Positions 10,293 through 19,481 of a DNA stretch of 64,000 bases are shown piece by piece. Made by a program: the position numbers and the translations under genes. The stretch's first letter is position 1. Each line of letters opens with the position of its first letter. The stretch is from Polaribacter sp. (GTDB lineage: Bacteria > Bacteroidota > Bacteroidia > Flavobacteriales > Flavobacteriaceae), in contig JAOLXX010000013.1 of assembly GCA_028343155.1 (NCBI GenBank), positions 1-64,000 of the forward strand. The letters are read 5' to 3'. The notes beneath the pieces are model-generated. The model was not told where the DNA came from, made no database searches, and saw only the letters and a program-made list of their open reading frames with translations.

Positions 10293-11330
10293 TTGATAAA
10301 AGCAACCTATAGAAAATACTTGCTAAATTTTAGAAACCCAAGTGGTACCTCTCGAGGAATTCTAAGAACGAAAGAAACTTGGTTTATTATTTTACAAGAA
10401 AAGGGTAAAAAAGGAATTGGAGAAACAGGTTTTTTTAGGGGTTTAAGTATTGATGATGTTTCTAATTATGAAGAAAAACTTCTTTGGGTATGTAATAATA
10501 TCCATCTTGGTTTAGAAGAATTATTGTCAAAATTTATTGAATTTCCATCGATTCAATTTGGAATAGAACAAGCTTTTTTATCTTTGAAAAGTGAAAACCC
10601 ATTTGAGTTGTTTCCATCCCAATTTACAGAAGGGAATAAAGCAATCCCTATAAATGGTTTGGTTTGGATGGGAGAGAAAGAGTTTATGAAAAAACAAATT
10701 AAAGAAAAGTTAGTAAGTGGCTTTTCTTGTATCAAAATGAAAATTGGTGCCATTAATTTTGACTCAGAAATTGCCTTACTTCAATCCATCAGAAGAGAAT
10801 TTTCATCCAAAGAAATTGAATTGAGAGTAGATGCTAATGGTGCGTTCAATTCAAAGAATGCATTAGAAAAATTACATAGATTGTCTGCATTAGAGATTCA
10901 TTCAATAGAACAACCAATTCAGCAAGGTCAAGTTCAAGAAATGGCAGAGTTATGTGCTAAAACACCCTTACCTATTGCATTAGACGAAGAATTAATAGGC
11001 GTTTTCTCATCCGAAGAAAAGAAGCAGTTATTAGCAACCATTCAACCTCAATTTATCATTTTAAAGCCAAGTTTAATTGGTGGTTTTGCTGGTAGTCTAG
11101 AATGGGTTAAATTAGCATCACAGAATAATTGTAAGTGGTGGATTACTTCTGCTTTAGAAAGTAATATAGGGTTAAATGCAATAGCACAATTTACAGAAAC
11201 ATTACAAAATAATTTACCTCAAGGATTGGGAACAGGAAGTTTGTTTACAAATAACTTTTCAAGTCCATTAGAAGTAAATAGAGGAACTTTATGTTACAAC
11301 CCTAAACAAAGTTGGAACTTTAATTTATAA
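10293..11330 (+). CDS. menC: o-succinylbenzoate synthase
   Basis: Dehydrates SHCHC to o-succinylbenzoate in menaquinone synthesis. It is a member of the enolase superfamily. The barrel carries the Lys148/Lys150 pair in CIKMKIG, the metal ligands in RVDANGAF, SIEQPI and ALDEE, and the ILKPSLIGG strand. The 345-residue length is standard. The start is TTG at 10293, since no ATG gives the family N-terminus IKATYRKY. The next gene follows by 3 bases. The enolase-superfamily call is firm. MenC over a dipeptide epimerase rests on the flanking menA and menE. Confidence 0.93.
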   Translation: MIKATYRKYLLNFRNPSGTSRGILRTKETWFIILQEKGKKGIGETGFFRGLSIDDVSNYEEKLLWVCNNIHLGLEELLSKFIEFPSIQFGIEQAFLSLKSENPFELFPSQFTEGNKAIPINGLVWMGEKEFMKKQIKEKLVSGFSCIKMKIGAINFDSEIALLQSIRREFSSKEIELRVDANGAFNSKNALEKLHRLSALEIHSIEQPIQQGQVQEMAELCAKTPLPIALDEELIGVFSSEEKKQLLATIQPQFIILKPSLIGGFAGSLEWVKLASQNNCKWWITSALESNIGLNAIAQFTETLQNNLPQGLGTGSLFTNNFSSPLEVNRGTLCYNPKQSWNFNL

Positions 11331-11333
11331 ATA

Positions 11334-12281
11334 ATGAACTTCATAAAACAAGCTTACAAAGGAAAGAAGGATTGGTATCATTGGATGTTAACCCTATTTG
11401 TTGTTTTTGTTGGTTGGCAGTTGGTGGGGATTATACCATTATTTATTGTTGCTTTTATGCATTCGGCAAGTATGAGTGAGTTTGTGAGTTCAGGAAAAGA
11501 TAATTTCATGACTTTAGGAATCGATAATAATCTCTTTCTTTTTCTTATGATTTTGATGTTTATTTTTGGTTTAATCAGCCTTTATGTTAGTGTTAAGTTC
11601 ATTCATAAAAGAAATTTCACGTCTCTGGTTACCAGTAGAAAATCTATAGATTGGAAACGTTTTTGGTTTGGTTTTATTCTTTGGGGAATTATTGCTACTG
11701 TCGTAATTATTTTTGGAATTTTCATTTCACCAGAAAATTATGTTTGGAACTTTAAACCCGTTCCTTTTTTTACATTACTAGCAGTTTCTTTTTTGTTTTT
11801 ACCATTTCAAACTTCTTTTGAAGAATTATTATTTAGAGGGTATTTTATGCAGGGAATAGGAATCCTAGCAAGAAATAGGTGGTTGCCATTGATTTTAACT
11901 TCTGTTTGTTTTGGGTTATTGCATGCTGCTAATCCCGAAGTACAGAAATTAGGATCTATTTCTATGGTTTTTTATATTGGTACCGGTCTATTTTATGGGA
12001 TGACAACATTAATGGACGAAGGAACGGAGCTGTCTCTTGGTTTACATGCTGTTAATAATATTATCGCTGCTATTTTTGTGACTACAAATTGGACTGTTTT
12101 TCAAACAGATGCTCTATATGTTGATACTTCCGAACCCTCTGTGGGCTGGGAAATGTTTTTTCCCGTATTCGTTTTATACCCACTAATACTCTTTATTTTT
12201 TCTAGAAAGTATGGATGGAAAAATTGGATAAAAAAATTATCAGGAAAGATTGACGAGCCGATTAACACCAAAGAATATTGA
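11334..12281 (+). CDS. CPBP family intramembrane metalloprotease
   Basis: A multi-pass membrane protein (315 residues, about seven hydrophobic segments) of the CAAX-protease/Rce1-like family. The motif FEELLFRGYF (EExxxR) is near residue 163, followed by FGLLHAANPE and HAVNNIIAAIF, which supply the metal-binding His and Asn positions. Bacterial members process peptides, regulate signalling or give bacteriocin immunity, and the substrate here is unknown. It is embedded in the men run between menC (3-base gap) and menE (4-base overlap), so it is co-transcribed with them. No direct role in quinone synthesis is implied. Confidence 0.88.
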   Translation: MNFIKQAYKGKKDWYHWMLTLFVVFVGWQLVGIIPLFIVAFMHSASMSEFVSSGKDNFMTLGIDNNLFLFLMILMFIFGLISLYVSVKFIHKRNFTSLVTSRKSIDWKRFWFGFILWGIIATVVIIFGIFISPENYVWNFKPVPFFTLLAVSFLFLPFQTSFEELLFRGYFMQGIGILARNRWLPLILTSVCFGLLHAANPEVQKLGSISMVFYIGTGLFYGMTTLMDEGTELSLGLHAVNNIIAAIFVTTNWTVFQTDALYVDTSEPSVGWEMFFPVFVLYPLILFIFSRKYGWKNWIKKLSGKIDEPINTKEY

Positions 12282-13375
12282 AGTTAGATAAATTTCATAA
12301 AGATTTTCAATTAAATGGAATATCATTTTCTACCGTTAATGAGTTGTTGTTATATGCGCATGATTTTTCTGATGAAGTATACCGATTTTTAGAAACATGG
12401 TTTTCTATAGATTCTTTTATTTATGTAAAAACTTCTGGTTCTTCAGGCGATCCTAAAGAAATTAAATTACAAAAAGAGCAGATGATTCAATCGGCATTTG
12501 CTACTGGAAACTACTTTAATTTAAAAGAAAGAACGACTGCATTATTGTGTTTGCATGTTGACTTTATTGCAGGTAAAATGATGCTGGTAAGAGCCTTATA
12601 TTTAGGTTGGCATTTAGATGTGGTAAAACCAAACTCATCCCCTTTAAAAGGACTTAAAAAGAAGTATGATTTTTCTGCAATGGTTCCCTTGCAGATAGAA
12701 AATTCAATAGATTTACTACATCTAATAAAGAAAATAATTGTTGGGGGAGGTCAAGTTTCCAAGCAATTACAAAATAAATTACAAGATATTTCTACCAATG
12801 TTTTTGCTACTTATGGAATGACAGAAACAATTACACACATTGCTGTTAAAAAGTTGAATAATTTATTGTTTTCTCAAGAGGGAAAGATCAAGAAAGTTCT
12901 TCATCAAGAATACTATCAAACTTTACCCAATGTAGAAATTTATAAAGACACAAGAAATTGTTTAGTTATTGTTGCACCAAAAATTTCAAAGAATGTGATT
13001 TTCACGAATGATATTATTCAGTTGATTTCGGATACTCAATTTCAATGGTTAGGGCGTTTTGATACTGTCATAAATTCTGGAGGAGTAAAATTATATCCAG
13101 AACGCATAGAAGAAAAATTAGCTAAAATACTGACGACTCGTTTTTTTGTTGCTGGTATTACTGATCAAAAATTAGGAGAAAAATTGATTTTGCTTGTTGA
13201 ATTAAAAACGAACAATGTTTTAGAAGATAAACAATTTATCAAGGCTAAAATTAAAAAAATAGCATCACTTTCTAAATATGAAAGACCAAAAGAGATTTAT
13301 TTTATAGCTGCTTTTATTGAGACTCCAACAAAAAAAATTCAACGTAAAAAAACATTGAATTTAATTGATTTTTAA
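12278..13375 (+). CDS. menE: o-succinylbenzoate-CoA ligase
   Basis: Activates o-succinylbenzoate with ATP and CoA. It is a short acyl-adenylate synthetase of 365 residues, trimmed at the N-terminus as is usual for the Bacteroidota form. The phosphate-binding motif KTSGSSGDPKEIKL is at about 50-63, the adenine motif ATYGMTET at about 183, the hinge motif WLGRFDTVINSGGVKLYPE at about 264, and the C-terminal lysine in PTKKIQRKK. The start is TTG at 12278, overlapping the preceding stop codon by 4 bases, which implies translational coupling. It closes the men run. Confidence 0.93.
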   Translation: MKLDKFHKDFQLNGISFSTVNELLLYAHDFSDEVYRFLETWFSIDSFIYVKTSGSSGDPKEIKLQKEQMIQSAFATGNYFNLKERTTALLCLHVDFIAGKMMLVRALYLGWHLDVVKPNSSPLKGLKKKYDFSAMVPLQIENSIDLLHLIKKIIVGGGQVSKQLQNKLQDISTNVFATYGMTETITHIAVKKLNNLLFSQEGKIKKVLHQEYYQTLPNVEIYKDTRNCLVIVAPKISKNVIFTNDIIQLISDTQFQWLGRFDTVINSGGVKLYPERIEEKLAKILTTRFFVAGITDQKLGEKLILLVELKTNNVLEDKQFIKAKIKKIASLSKYERPKEIYFIAAFIETPTKKIQRKKTLNLIDF

Positions 13376-13457
13376 TTACTGTTTGATAGGTGGAGAATAT
13401 TTTTTAATAAAATACACTTAAATCTTCATTGAAATTGAATGAGGATGCTTTAAGATA

Positions 13458-14357
13458 TTATAACTTATTGTGAAAAAGGCTTTTAATTATGCCGTCTGAT
13501 AGTCCAATTTTTGGAACATAAATTTTTCTAGCTCCACTCCATTTCATGGCGGATAAGTAAATTTTTGTGGCAGGTATAATAACATCTGCTCTATCAGAAT
13601 TTAAACTTAATTCTGAAACTCTTTCATCAAAAGACATTTGTTTTAAAAATTGATATTGTGCATTTAGATAAATGTAAGAAATAGGTTTTCCTTCTGCTCT
13701 CCCAGACATTTTGAACAGTCGGTTAATGTTACCTCCAGAACCAATTAAGGATATTTTTTTTAATCCTTTAGTATTTTTCTTTATCCATTTTTCTAAGTTG
13801 GAAAAAATTTCTTTATTTACTGATTTTTTGTTGTTCAACAAACGGACAGTTCCCATTTTAAAAGATTTTGAATTAATGATTTTCCCTTCAGAAAAAACGG
13901 TTAACTCTGTACTACCACCACCAACATCAACATATAAATAAGATGTATCTCCCTCTATTAATTTATTTAAATCGGTAGATGAAATAATTGCTGCTTCTTC
14001 TTTACCGCTTATGATATCAATTTTTATATCTGTTTTCTCAAGAATTTTTTCAACGACTTTTTTTCCATTTTTTGCTTCTCTCATAGCTGAAGTCGCACAA
14101 GCTTTATGTCTTTCTACCCCATGAACATTCATTAATAGCTTAAATGCTTTCATGGCTTGGATCATTCTTGAGATATTTTGTTCGCTAATAGTTCCTTTAC
14201 CAACAAACACATCTCCTCCTAAACGAATGGGAACCCGAACTAAAGAAGATTTTTTAAATTGAGGTTCTTTGTCTTCAGAAACAATAACATTGGAAATTAA
14301 TAACCTAATTGCATTTGACCCAATATCGATCGCTCCGAATTTTTTAATTTTTAACAA
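13458..14357 (-). CDS. Ppx/GppA phosphatase family protein
   Basis: A sugar-kinase-fold phosphatase of the exopolyphosphatase/pppGpp hydrolase family, cytosolic. The phosphate-1 motif AIDIGSNAIRLLI begins near residue 9, and the phosphate-2 motif VDVGGGSTELTVF is near 145. At 299 residues it covers only the two core domains and lacks the HD-like C-terminal half of E. coli Ppx, as in many Bacteroidota homologs. The start is TTG at 14357, because the upstream stop leaves no ATG. It is 6 bases downstream of the SixA-like gene. The choice of substrate, polyphosphate or pppGpp, is open. Confidence 0.9.
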   Translation of the reverse strand: MLKIKKFGAIDIGSNAIRLLISNVIVSEDKEPQFKKSSLVRVPIRLGGDVFVGKGTISEQNISRMIQAMKAFKLLMNVHGVERHKACATSAMREAKNGKKVVEKILEKTDIKIDIISGKEEAAIISSTDLNKLIEGDTSYLYVDVGGGSTELTVFSEGKIINSKSFKMGTVRLLNNKKSVNKEIFSNLEKWIKKNTKGLKKISLIGSGGNINRLFKMSGRAEGKPISYIYLNAQYQFLKQMSFDERVSELSLNSDRADVIIPATKIYLSAMKWSGARKIYVPKIGLSDGIIKSLFHNKL

Positions 14358-14363
14358 ATTATT

Positions 14364-14852
14364 TTATTTATGATTTTTTGGGAAATCGATCATAAAAGTT
14401 TTCCCCTTTTTTATGTTTTTCCAGTGTTTGTCATCAAATTGAATTCCGATAACTCCACAAGTAGTTACATGAGAAATTGGTTTGTTGCCAAACTTATTTA
14501 CAAATGAATTGATTCCGTGGTCGTGACTAAATATAATAGCAGAATTAAAACCATCATCCAAAGCATTCACCGTTTTTACTAGGTAACCATCACTAAAACT
14601 ATATAATTGCCTTTTTATTTTAATATTTGATAATGGATATTCAAAATTTTCGCAAAAAATTAATGCAGTATGTAAAGCTCTATTTGCACTACTTGATACA
14701 AAAACGTCAGGCCTGTCTATTTCTTTTGATAAGAATTTAGACATCAAATGAGCGTCTTTTATTCCACGTCTTTTTAGGGGTCTATCAATATCTTCTATAC
14801 CCTCGTATTCCCATGAAGATTTTGCGTGACGAACAATGTATAATATTTTCAT
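14364..14852 (-). CDS. SixA-like histidine phosphatase
   Basis: A short (162-residue) histidine phosphatase superfamily member. The phosphohistidine motif YIVRHAKSSWE lies at residues 5-15, a second conserved Arg is in IDRPLKRRG, and the distal His is in FSHDHGIN (about 111-118). SixA dephosphorylates phosphohistidine in the nitrogen PTS or phosphorelays in enterobacteria. In this group the target is unknown. It starts at ATG 14852 and is closely followed by the Ppx/GppA gene, suggesting a shared transcript. Confidence 0.88.
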   Translation of the reverse strand: MKILYIVRHAKSSWEYEGIEDIDRPLKRRGIKDAHLMSKFLSKEIDRPDVFVSSSANRALHTALIFCENFEYPLSNIKIKRQLYSFSDGYLVKTVNALDDGFNSAIIFSHDHGINSFVNKFGNKPISHVTTCGVIGIQFDDKHWKNIKKGKTFMIDFPKNHK

Positions 14853-14883
14853 TTTTAGTTATTATCTAATGTAAATATAAAAA

Positions 14884-15531
14884 TTAAGGAGCTAATCTTT
14901 TTAGTTTCCAAGAAAAATCTTCGGTCAATGTATATTTAATTCTGTCATGCATTCTATTGGGTCTTCCTTGCCAGAATTCTATTGAAATTGGTTTTACAAG
15001 AAAGCCTCCCCAATGTTTGGGGCGAGGAATTTCTTGTCCTTCAAATTTCTTTTCAAAAGTTTTTAAATTCGATTCTAATTCCTCTCTTGAGCTAACTACT
15101 GTGCTTTGATTAGATGCCCAAGCACCTAGCTTACTTCCTTTTGGACGCGATTCAAAATAACCATCTGACACATTTTCTGCTAGCTTTTCTGCTTTTCCTT
15201 TGATGATAATTTGCTGTTCTAATCCTTCCCAAAAAAAAGATAAACAAACTCGGTCGTTTGCTGCAATTGCTTTTCCTTTATCTGAAGTATAATTTGTGTA
15301 AAAGATAAAACCTTCCTGAGTATATTTTTTTAATAAAACAACTCTATTTTTAGGAAAACCATCCAAACCAATAGATGAAATCGTCATGGCATTTGTTTCA
15401 CTAATCATATCAGAAGCATCGGCATTTTTAAACCAAGATTGAAATAATTCTATTGGGTTTTTGGGACAATTACTTTCTAAGAGTTCTTGCTTTTCGTAAG
15501 ATTTACGATAATTACTTAAGTCTTTTAACAT
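14884..15531 (-). CDS. pdxH: Pyridoxamine 5'-phosphate oxidase
   Basis: An FMN-dependent oxidase making pyridoxal 5'-phosphate from pyridoxine or pyridoxamine phosphate. The 215-residue protein has the FMN-binding region RVVLLKKYTQEGFIFYTNY, the SFFWEGLEQQI strand, GAWASNQS, and the C-terminal signature FWQGRPNRMHDRIKY ending KRLAP, all hallmarks of PdxH. The start is ATG at 15531. It lies 31 bases upstream of the SixA-like gene on the same strand. PLP made here is needed by HemL in this window. Confidence 0.96.
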   Translation of the reverse strand: MLKDLSNYRKSYEKQELLESNCPKNPIELFQSWFKNADASDMISETNAMTISSIGLDGFPKNRVVLLKKYTQEGFIFYTNYTSDKGKAIAANDRVCLSFFWEGLEQQIIIKGKAEKLAENVSDGYFESRPKGSKLGAWASNQSTVVSSREELESNLKTFEKKFEGQEIPRPKHWGGFLVKPISIEFWQGRPNRMHDRIKYTLTEDFSWKLKRLAP

Positions 15532-15601
15532 TTTGTTTCGTTGGATAGAGTAAAAATACAGATTATTTTAAGAGTACAAACACTATAAAATGGAGTTTTT
15601 A

Positions 15602-16786
15602 TTATTTTTTATTTAAATATTTTGCTAGATAAATACCCGAACTTGCACAAGCCTGTAATAAATACCCGCCGGTGGGTGCGTCCCAATTGAGCATTTCTCC
15701 GATACAAAACTGATTTGTGATTTTATGCAGTTGATAATTGGCGTCAACAGCGTTTAAGTCAATTCCGCCAACAGTAGATATTGCTGCGTCTAAAGATCCT
15801 AAAGCCATAATTTCTAAAGGGAATCTTTTAATTTGTTTTGATAACAGCTCTGAGTTCAAATAGACTTCTTTAGAAAGATGTATTTTTAATAATTGAACTT
15901 GCGAATTGCTTAGTTTTAATTCCTTCTTTAATACTTGAGTGGTGTTTTTAAAGGTAGAATTCACCATTTTAATAGCTACACTTTCTGAAGTCAATGTTGG
16001 TTTAAAGTCAATGTAAATAATTGCTTTTTTGTGTGTTTTTAATTGTTCTCTAATATACGGACTCAAACCATAAATAGCATTTCCTTCTAATCCAAATTTA
16101 GTAATTACTGCTTCTCCTTTTTGCATTTTTCCTGAACAATAGATCGCAATATTTTTTAAAGGATTCCCTTCATTTTGACTGATAAATTCCGATTTCCAAT
16201 CAACATGAAAAGCACAGTTTGAAGCTTCAAAAGGAGCTGTTTTTACTCCTTTTTTCTGAAATTTTTCCAACCAACTTCCATCCGAACCTGTAATCTTCCA
16301 ACTTTTTCCACCCAAAGCAAAAACACTGTAATCCGACGAGATAATTTTATCATTAACAATTAAATTGTCTTCAGCATTCCAACCTGAAAAAGTATGTTCA
16401 TATTTGAAAATAATTCCTTTTCCTCTTAAATGATTTAGAAGGGTGTTTAAAACTGTAATTGGTTTTATACCTTCTTTTGGATAGACTCTTTTACTGCTTC
16501 CAATATAAGTGGGAATCCCTATCGTTTTTAACCAATCTCTAAAGTCATCATTTGTAAAGCTTACGAGCGAATCTTTTAAAAAATCGTTTGGAGTATACTG
16601 TTTCGTTAATTCAAGAATTGGTGCTGAATGTGTCAAATTAAAACCACCTTTTCCAGCAACTAAAAATTTTCTACCAGCAGTTTTATTTTTTTCATAAATA
16701 GTAATTTCGAATTTTTCAATATCCAAAAAGGCTGCTAAAAATAGGGATGCAGATCCGCCTCCAATGATAGAAATCGTTTTTTTCAT
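15602..16786 (-). CDS. HI0933-type NAD(P)/FAD-dependent flavoprotein
   Basis: A 394-residue flavoprotein with the dinucleotide-binding motif SIIGGGSASLFLAAFL at residues 5-20. The AGRKFLVAGKGGFNLTHS stretch and the C-terminal GGYLLQACASSGIYLAK are typical of the HI0933/BaiN-like family, and this looks like the shorter subgroup often labelled TIGR03862. Members are annotated as aminoacetone oxidase-like but have no settled reaction. The start at 16786 overlaps the symporter stop by 4 bases, so they are translationally coupled. Confidence 0.88.
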   Translation of the reverse strand: MKKTISIIGGGSASLFLAAFLDIEKFEITIYEKNKTAGRKFLVAGKGGFNLTHSAPILELTKQYTPNDFLKDSLVSFTNDDFRDWLKTIGIPTYIGSSKRVYPKEGIKPITVLNTLLNHLRGKGIIFKYEHTFSGWNAEDNLIVNDKIISSDYSVFALGGKSWKITGSDGSWLEKFQKKGVKTAPFEASNCAFHVDWKSEFISQNEGNPLKNIAIYCSGKMQKGEAVITKFGLEGNAIYGLSPYIREQLKTHKKAIIYIDFKPTLTSESVAIKMVNSTFKNTTQVLKKELKLSNSQVQLLKIHLSKEVYLNSELLSKQIKRFPLEIMALGSLDAAISTVGGIDLNAVDANYQLHKITNQFCIGEMLNWDAPTGGYLLQACASSGIYLAKYLNKK

Positions 16787-18219
16787 AGTTGTTTTTTAAA
16801 TAGAAACAATCCAACAAATGTTAAAAATCCATTTAAAACCAGTACAAAAAAACCAAAATCAAACCCTAATTTTTCTTTAGAATAATAACTAATTATTAAG
16901 GTTAGAATTGGAGCAATGATACAAATTGCAGGCACCATTTTATCTTTCACTTTTAGTTTTGTGAACAATCCAAAAGCATATAAACCTAACAGAGATCCGT
17001 ATGTGTAACCTGCAAATGTGAATATTTTGGCAATTACACTGGTATCGGCAATAAAATATTTAAAGATTAGTATGGTGGCTATTAATACAAAAGAGAAAAG
17101 AATATGAATCTTCTTTCTAATTTTTTCTTGCTCACTTTTGTTTTTCTTTTTGTCAATTTCTAAGATATCGATACTAAAGGATGTCGTTAAAGAGGTTAAG
17201 GCTGAGTCTGCACTAGAGTATGCTGCAGCAATTAGACCTAGTAAGAAGAATAAGGCCGTTGCCAAGCCTAAAGTTCCTTTGGTTGCAATAATTGGAAAGA
17301 GTTGATCCTTGTGCGCGTCAATTCCGTTTTGTTGTGCGTAATCGGTTAGTAAAACCCCCAAAGCTAAAAAAAAAAAGTTGACAATCACTAACACGATTGT
17401 AAACCAAAACATGTTTTTTTGTGCGTCTTTTAAGTTTATACAGGTTAAGTTTTTTTGCATCATATCTTGGTCTAAACCTGTCATTACAACAGCAATAAAA
17501 GCGCCCGCTAAAAATTGTTTCCAAAAGTAATTTCCAGCATTTACATCTTCAAAAAAAAAGGTTTTTGACAGTTTGCTATCTGCTACATAGGTAAATAAGT
17601 TATCTATTTCCATTTCACCCGAAATCGTATAAATACATACTCCTACAGCAATTAACATAAATAATGTTTGCAAAGTGTCCGTCCAAACAATTGTCTTTAT
17701 GCCACCTTTAAAGGTGTATAACCAAATTAATAAAATAGTAATGGAGACGGTTACCCAAAAAGGAACTCCATAGGCATCAAATAAAATTATTTGTAACACA
17801 TTTGCTACTAAAAATAATCGAAAAGCCGCTCCGATTGTTCTCGAAAGTAAGAAAAAACTAGCTCCAGTTTTATAAGAATAGGTTCCAAATCGGTCTTGTA
17901 AATAGGTGTAAATGGATGTTAAATTTAACCGATAATAGAGAGGGAGTAATACGAATCCGATAATTGCATAACCAACAACATAGCCTAAAACCATTTGGAA
18001 ATAACTCATCTTTGCGTCTTCTACCCAACCTGGAACTGAGATAAATGTAACGCCAGAAAGTGAAGCACCAATCATACCAAAAGCCACTAAATACCAAGGC
18101 GAAGAATTATCAGCCTTAAAAAATGTAGTATTGTTTGCAGATTTACTTGTAATAAATGAAATTAAAATCAATACAGAAAAATAACTGACAATTAGGATTA
18201 TAATATGAAGTGGTTGCAT
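16783..18219 (-). CDS. Sodium:solute symporter family transporter
   Basis: An inner-membrane SSS-family (LeuT-fold) transporter of 478 residues with about 13 hydrophobic helices. SSS signatures include WYLVAFGMIGASLSGVTFIS near residue 42, the GLDQDMMQKNL loop near 249, and AAAYSSADSALTSLTTSFSID near 330, which includes conserved Ser/Ala sodium-site residues. The substrate cannot be told from sequence. Such transporters carry sugars, amino acids, sialic acid or nucleosides. It starts at ATG 18219 and overlaps the flavoprotein gene by 4 bases. Confidence 0.93.
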   Translation of the reverse strand: MQPLHIIILIVSYFSVLILISFITSKSANNTTFFKADNSSPWYLVAFGMIGASLSGVTFISVPGWVEDAKMSYFQMVLGYVVGYAIIGFVLLPLYYRLNLTSIYTYLQDRFGTYSYKTGASFFLLSRTIGAAFRLFLVANVLQIILFDAYGVPFWVTVSITILLIWLYTFKGGIKTIVWTDTLQTLFMLIAVGVCIYTISGEMEIDNLFTYVADSKLSKTFFFEDVNAGNYFWKQFLAGAFIAVVMTGLDQDMMQKNLTCINLKDAQKNMFWFTIVLVIVNFFFLALGVLLTDYAQQNGIDAHKDQLFPIIATKGTLGLATALFFLLGLIAAAYSSADSALTSLTTSFSIDILEIDKKKNKSEQEKIRKKIHILFSFVLIATILIFKYFIADTSVIAKIFTFAGYTYGSLLGLYAFGLFTKLKVKDKMVPAICIIAPILTLIISYYSKEKLGFDFGFFVLVLNGFLTFVGLFLFKKQL

Positions 18220-18351
18220 AGGTGATTTTATGAATATTCAAAATAGGAGTTACGAATATAGAATTTTTAGCGCTTAAGAAGTAAGAAATAGCAAAATTAT
18301 ATGTTTAAATTAAAAAAAGCATTCCTAAAAATAAAGTGTAATTTTCCGCGT

Positions 18352-18397
18352 CGTAATTCGTAATTTATAATACGTAATTAATTGATAATTCGTAATT
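18352..18397. repeat. Short CGTAATT repeats upstream of recR
   Basis: Four copies of CGTAATT at 18352, 18359, 18373 and 18391. The first two are in tandem and the rest are spaced. The array ends at the recR start and contributes its -7-like box. Confidence 0.7.
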
Positions 18398-18400
18398 TTG
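18393..18400 (+). promoter_or_regulatory. Possible -7 box of recR (TAATTTTG)
   Basis: A TAnnTTTG match ending 6 bases before the recR ATG. No TTTG lies at the -33 distance, and the box sits in AT-rich repeats, so it may be chance. If real it implies an almost leaderless mRNA. Confidence 0.3.
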
Positions 18401-18406
18401 TCAACT

Positions 18407-19024
18407 ATGGATTTTTCATCTAAACTTTTAGAAAATGCTGTAAACGAAGTGTCTCGTTTACCAGGGATTGGAAAGCGAACTGCATTGCGTTTGGTGTTGC
18501 ATTTAATAAAGCAACCTGCCGAGAATACAAAGTTTTTATCTGAGGCTTTGTTGCATCTTAGGAATGATGTGAAAACCTGCGAAAAGTGCCATAATATTTC
18601 TGATACAGCGATCTGTGATATTTGTAATAACCCAAAAAGAAACGCTGAAATTGTTTGTATTGTTGAAGATATTCGTGATGTAATGGCAATTGAAAGCACC
18701 TCTCAGTTCAATGGTTTGTATCATGTCTTGGGTGGGAAAATCTCTCCTGTTGAAGGAATTGGACCTCAAGATTTACAGATAGAATCGTTGGTTCATAAGA
18801 TAGAAAACGGACAAATTAAGGAACTTGTTTTTGCTTTAAGCTCTACAATGGAAGGAGATACAACCAATTTTTATATTTTCAAAAAAATAGAAAAATTTGA
18901 AATCATAACCTCCACCATTGCACGTGGTATTTCTGTGGGTGATGAATTAGAATATGCAGATGAAGTTACTCTTGGAAGATCTATTGTGAATAGAATTCCT
19001 TTTGAACAGAGTATCAGTAGGTGA
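18407..19024 (+). CDS. recR: Recombination mediator RecR
   Basis: Works with RecF/RecO to load RecA onto gapped DNA during repair. From the ATG at 18407 the protein is 205 residues. It has the helix-hairpin-helix [15 protein letters not shown] (about 14-28), the zinc finger [16 protein letters not shown] (about 55-70), and the Toprim domain beginning [15 protein letters not shown] with [16 protein letters not shown] three codons earlier (18398) is in frame but unnecessary. The gene is divergent from the symporter and convergent with the small lipoprotein, its stop lying only a few bases from that gene's stop. Confidence 0.96.
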   Translation: MDFSSKLLENAVNEVSRLPGIGKRTALRLVLHLIKQPAENTKFLSEALLHLRNDVKTCEKCHNISDTAICDICNNPKRNAEIVCIVEDIRDVMAIESTSQFNGLYHVLGGKISPVEGIGPQDLQIESLVHKIENGQIKELVFALSSTMEGDTTNFYIFKKIEKFEIITSTIARGISVGDELEYADEVTLGRSIVNRIPFEQSISR

Positions 19025-19026
19025 GT

Positions 19027-19452
19027 TTATTTTTTTATAAAAGTAAAAACAACTGCTGTTTCATTTTCTAGGATATTTACAACACTAAATTTTGTGTCGT
19101 TTTCTGTAAAATTAAATTCATAGGTATTTGCAACTCCACCAGGACTTTCTATTCTATATTTAGAATTCCCTAAGCTTAACCAACTAAATATTTTTTGAGG
19201 TTCCGAAGTGCAGCCCTCCACATTCTCTGTATAAAAAGCTTGTTTTAAAATACTATCGTTTCCAAAAGAAAAAGTCGTTTTTTTATTACATGTTGTAGTG
19301 GTTTCGTTGCCATCTTCTAATCTTGAATCTAATTGCCATTCTCCAATAATTCTATTTGTAATATCTGCGTCATTATTATTGTTCGATTCACAGGAGGATA
19401 AACTGAGCAAGGCAATCCATAGGCATAGGTATCGTAATTTTTTTCTAATTAT
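19027..19452 (-). CDS. Small lipocalin-like lipoprotein
   Basis: An uncharacterised lipoprotein with a lipocalin-like fold guess: IIGEWQLDSRLEDGNE opens the mature part and paired strands follow to FTFIKK. The lipobox LSLSSC is clear. A regular start codon is missing. TTG at 19410 leaves too little signal peptide, while the open frame upstream encodes a textbook one (RKKLRYLCLWIALLSLSSC) preceded only by ATT (19449) and ATA (19452) after the stop at 19456-19458. The coordinates given include that extension. Either a non-canonical start is used or the gene has lost its ATG. Its function is unknown. Confidence 0.65.
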   Translation of the reverse strand: MIRKKLRYLCLWIALLSLSSCESNNNNDADITNRIIGEWQLDSRLEDGNETTTTCNKKTTFSFGNDSILKQAFYTENVEGCTSEPQKIFSWLSLGNSKYRIESPGGVANTYEFNFTENDTKFSVVNILENETAVVFTFIKK

Positions 19453-19481
19453 TTTTTAGCTTTTAAGTAAAAGTAAAAAAA

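Noticed and set aside
18352-18397. CGTAATT array considered as a CRISPR-like or recombination repeat
   Set aside because: Units are only 7 bases with no regular spacers. They look like simple AT-rich repeat drift.
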